In this document: in pieces, positions 5,679-8,204 of the stretch
Position numbering within the stretch: position 1 is the first letter of the stretch
Layout of the letters: each line of letters begins with the position of its first letter
Notes under the pieces: model-generated
The model's input: the letters and a program-made list of their open reading frames with translations, nothing else
Told to the model about the DNA's origin: nothing
Databases searched by the model: none
Program-made: the position numbers and the translations under genes
Assembly: GCA_027492445.1 (NCBI GenBank)
Contig: JAPUES010000202.1
Location: 1-8,204, forward strand
Source: Sporomusaceae bacterium
GTDB lineage: Bacteria > Bacillota > Negativicutes > DSM-13327
Reading direction: 5' to 3'
Length of the DNA stretch: 8,204 nucleotides

Positions 5679-8108
5679 ATCGATAAGGAGAGTTTTAAAG
5701 AAGCTTATCTTCATAAATTACAATCCATGTATGGAAAAAATCTTGCTGAGGCTAGTATAAACGATAGATATGTAGCCTTAGGTAGTTTGATTCGAGATTG
5801 TATCCATTCTAATTGGACAAAAACCAATCGACAATATAATGACAAAGGCGAAAAACAGCTATACTATTTTTCCATTGAATTTCTCTTAGGAAAGCTATTA
5901 GAAATGAATTTACTGAATACAGGTCTGGCGGGAGTGTGTACGGAGGCTCTAACGGAGCTGGGTATTGAAATAGATGAAATTATACAAGAAGAACCAGATG
6001 CTGGGCTTGGGAATGGGGGGCTGGGACGGCTCGCAGCCTGTTTTCTTGATTCGATGGCTGCTCTTAGTTTACCTGGACATGGTTGTGGAATTCGTTATAA
6101 ATATGGATTATTTGAACAAAAAGTTGTTCACAATAATCAAGTTGAGGTGCCAGATAATTGGCTAAAGGATGGATACATATGGGAATATCGTAGAAGTGAT
6201 AAAGCCGTCGAGGTGCGATTCGGCGGTATGGTAACAAGAGTCGAGGGACCAGATGGCAAGGTGAAATTTGATCATGAACGATATGAAACCGTATTGGCAG
6301 TACCTTACGATATCCCTATTGTTGGTTACCAAAATAATACAGTGAATACGTTGCGCTTGTGGAGTGCAGAACTAGAAGAAAGTGATTTTAACTTTGCTTC
6401 GTTTAATCGCAGTGATTATCTAAAAGCGGTAGAGTATAAACATTCTGTGGAACGAATATCTAAAATTCTCTATCCTGATGATAGCTTTCTCGAAGGACGG
6501 CTATTAAGGCTAAAACAAGAATATTTTTTTGTATCCGCAGGACTGCAAAGTATACTACGACGATTTAAACGTAAAAACTATAAAATTAAAGAATTGCCGG
6601 AAAAGATTGCTGTTCATATTAATGATACGCATCCCGCCTTAGCGGTTCCTGAATTAATGCGCTTATTAATGGATGGAGAAGGATTAAACTGGGATGAGGC
6701 CTGGCAGATTACGACTAGAACAATTTCCTATACGAATCATACAATTATGCCAGAGGCTCTTGAAACATGGCCTGTGGAAATGATCAAAACCCTTTTGCCT
6801 CGTATCTATATGATTATCCAAGAAATAAACGAACAATTTTGTCGGGAATTATGGGATAAATACCCTGGGGAGTGGCAATACATTGGCGGAATGGCCGTTA
6901 TTGCCGATGGATTGGTACATATGGCTCGTCTAGCAGTAGTAGGATCTTATAGTGTGAATGGAGTGGCCCAGCTACATACGGATATTTTGCAAAAACATAT
7001 TATGCATGATTTTCATAAGTATTATCCCTATAAGTTTAATAATAAAACAAATGGCATCACTCATCGGCGTTGGCTGTTAAAAGCCAATCCACGATTGGCA
7101 GCTCTCGTTAGTAACTCTATCGGTGATAATTGGGTTAAGTATCCCATAGAGCTTCTTGGCTTATGCCGGTTTGCGACTGACCCTGCTTTTAAAGGACAAC
7201 TAGCTGAGATTAAACTGCAAAATAAACTGCGATTAGCAAAATACATACAAGAAAAACATGGAATTATGGTAAATGTACATTCCATTTTTGATGTGCAGAT
7301 TAAACGTATCCATGCTTATAAACGTCAAATTCTCAATGCACTGCATATTATGCATTTGTATAATCAGCTAAAAGAAAATCCTAATTTTGATATGATACCT
7401 AGGACCTTTATCTTTGCGGGAAAAGCGGCTCCTAGTTATTATATTGCCAAACAAACGGTTAAATTAATTAATATTTTGGCAGAAGTTATTAATAATGATA
7501 AAGAAATTAAGGATAAACTAAAAGTAGTTTTTTTGGAAAATTACAGTGTATCCCTGGGTGAAATGATTTTTCCTGCAGCAGATGTAAGTGAACAAATTTC
7601 TACAGCAAGTAAAGAGGCTTCTGGTACCGGCAATATGAAGTTTATGATGAATGGCGCCATTACGATTGGAACGCTAGATGGTGCTAATGTTGAGATAAAA
7701 GAGGCTGTGGGGGAAGATGATATTGTAATTTTTGGACTTACTGCGCAGCAGGCACTAAATTACTATAGTTATGGTGGTTATAATGCCTGGGATGTTTACA
7801 ATGGGGATAAACGGATAAAGAAGGTCATGGAGCAACTAGTTAACGGATTTTTGCCAAATGAAAAGGAGGAGTTTAGGCCGCTATATAATTATTTGCTGCA
7901 AAATAATGATGAGTTTTTTGTTCTTAAAGATTTTGCAGTATATTGCCAAGCTCAATTATTAATTGAGGAAAAATTTCGAGATCGTCAGCAATGGTTAGCT
8001 ATGTGTGTGAGGAATATTGCCCATTCTGGAAATTTTTCCAGCGATCGAACGATAACAGAATATGCAGTGGGGATATGGAAAATTAAGCCATCCATTGTGA
8101 TGCAGTAA
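5673..8108 (+). CDS. glgP: Glycogen/alpha-glucan phosphorylase (GT35, PLP-dependent)
   Basis: Cytosolic enzyme that releases glucose-1-phosphate from the non-reducing ends of glycogen or maltodextrin by phosphorolysis. The 811-residue length is full for the bacterial family. Visible motifs, in order, are EPDAGLGNGGLGRLAACF (107-124), HINDTHPALAVPEL (315-328), YTNHTIMPEALETW (353-366) with the active-site His356, VQIKRIHAYKRQ (541-552) with the phosphate/PLP-contacting Arg545 and Lys550, and EASGTGNMKFMMNGA with the PLP Schiff-base Lys656. All key residues are intact. Starts at TTG 5673 or 5676 (see separate site). The N-terminus has no obvious counterpart of the animal Ser14 phosphorylation segment, as usual for bacteria. 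It is the last gene of the operon, 110 bases after glgD and directly before a strong terminator. Preference for glycogen versus maltodextrin cannot be read from the sequence; the glgC/glgD context argues for glycogen. Confidence 0.97.
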   Translation: MLIDKESFKEAYLHKLQSMYGKNLAEASINDRYVALGSLIRDCIHSNWTKTNRQYNDKGEKQLYYFSIEFLLGKLLEMNLLNTGLAGVCTEALTELGIEIDEIIQEEPDAGLGNGGLGRLAACFLDSMAALSLPGHGCGIRYKYGLFEQKVVHNNQVEVPDNWLKDGYIWEYRRSDKAVEVRFGGMVTRVEGPDGKVKFDHERYETVLAVPYDIPIVGYQNNTVNTLRLWSAELEESDFNFASFNRSDYLKAVEYKHSVERISKILYPDDSFLEGRLLRLKQEYFFVSAGLQSILRRFKRKNYKIKELPEKIAVHINDTHPALAVPELMRLLMDGEGLNWDEAWQITTRTISYTNHTIMPEALETWPVEMIKTLLPRIYMIIQEINEQFCRELWDKYPGEWQYIGGMAVIADGLVHMARLAVVGSYSVNGVAQLHTDILQKHIMHDFHKYYPYKFNNKTNGITHRRWLLKANPRLAALVSNSIGDNWVKYPIELLGLCRFATDPAFKGQLAEIKLQNKLRLAKYIQEKHGIMVNVHSIFDVQIKRIHAYKRQILNALHIMHLYNQLKENPNFDMIPRTFIFAGKAAPSYYIAKQTVKLINILAEVINNDKEIKDKLKVVFLENYSVSLGEMIFPAADVSEQISTASKEASGTGNMKFMMNGAITIGTLDGANVEIKEAVGEDDIVIFGLTAQQALNYYSYGGYNAWDVYNGDKRIKKVMEQLVNGFLPNEKEEFRPLYNYLLQNNDEFFVLKDFAVYCQAQLLIEEKFRDRQQWLAMCVRNIAHSGNFSSDRTITEYAVGIWKIKPSIVMQ

Positions 8109-8115
8109 GTCATTC

Positions 8116-8149
8116 GGGATATACTAAATAGTATATCCCAGTTTTTTTT
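8116..8149 (+). terminator. Intrinsic terminator of the glg operon
   Basis: GGGATATACTA (8116-8126) pairs perfectly with TAGTATATCCC (8129-8139). The effective stem is about 10 bp with a 4-base AAAT loop, followed after AG by eight Ts (8142-8149). It begins 8 bases after the glgP stop. There is no A-tract on the upstream side, so it is expected to work only rightward. Confidence 0.9.
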
Positions 8150-8204
8150 ATATATGTTTGTTTTTTTATAACAAGGTGTTGATCTAAGGTTAAGAAAAAA
8201 ATAA

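Noticed and set aside
5974..6165. 63-codon plus-strand ORF inside glgP
   Set aside because: It is out of frame inside a highly conserved region of the phosphorylase.
8150..8204. T-rich tail after the terminator as a second terminator or new gene start
   Set aside because: A second T-run exists but no stem precedes it. No SD-start pair or convincing ORF fits in the remaining 55 bases.

Overview
This window holds ordinary central carbon and storage metabolism from a low-GC Gram-positive-type bacterium (Bacillota). Evidence for that assignment is the AT-rich intergenic DNA, the strong AGGAGG-type ribosome binding sites, the use of TTG starts, the paired GlgC/GlgD subunits, and the PPDK/DUF299 regulator pair. 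A Negativicutes-like host (Pelosinus/Sporomusa type) is my guess from general protein character only. No mobile element, CRISPR array, tRNA or rRNA is visible, and I do not see a novel system.

Left half, minus strand: positions 2919 down to 1 carry a two-gene unit. First comes the PPDK regulatory protein (bifunctional kinase/phosphorylase, DUF299 family). Pyruvate, phosphate dikinase (ppdK) follows with a 4-base ATGA overlap and runs off the left edge of the window, so its C-terminal ~180 residues are missing. The regulator most likely starts at a TTG (2919) rather than the longer ATG at 2940, because a near-perfect Shine-Dalgarno lies between the two.

Middle: a 337-base divergent intergenic region (2920-3256) separates the two units. 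It holds an extended -10 promoter with an overlapping palindrome facing left, and a perfect TATAAT facing right.

Right half, plus strand: glgC (ADP-glucose pyrophosphorylase), glgD (a paralogue that has lost the active-site residues), and glgP (glycogen phosphorylase). They are followed by a strong intrinsic terminator. glgC and glgD are separated by 2 bases. glgP follows after a 110-base gap that contains an imperfect hairpin and a 7-codon mini-ORF. Glycogen synthase (glgA) and branching enzyme (glgB), often in the same operon in relatives, are not in this window.

How the genes fit together: GlgC/GlgD makes ADP-glucose and releases pyrophosphate, and GlgP releases glucose-1-phosphate from the stored polymer. 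PPDK interconverts PEP + AMP + PPi with pyruvate + ATP + Pi and is switched on and off by its regulator. The divergent pairing places PPi-producing and PPi-using enzymes side by side. That is a plausible metabolic link, but the sequence alone does not prove it.
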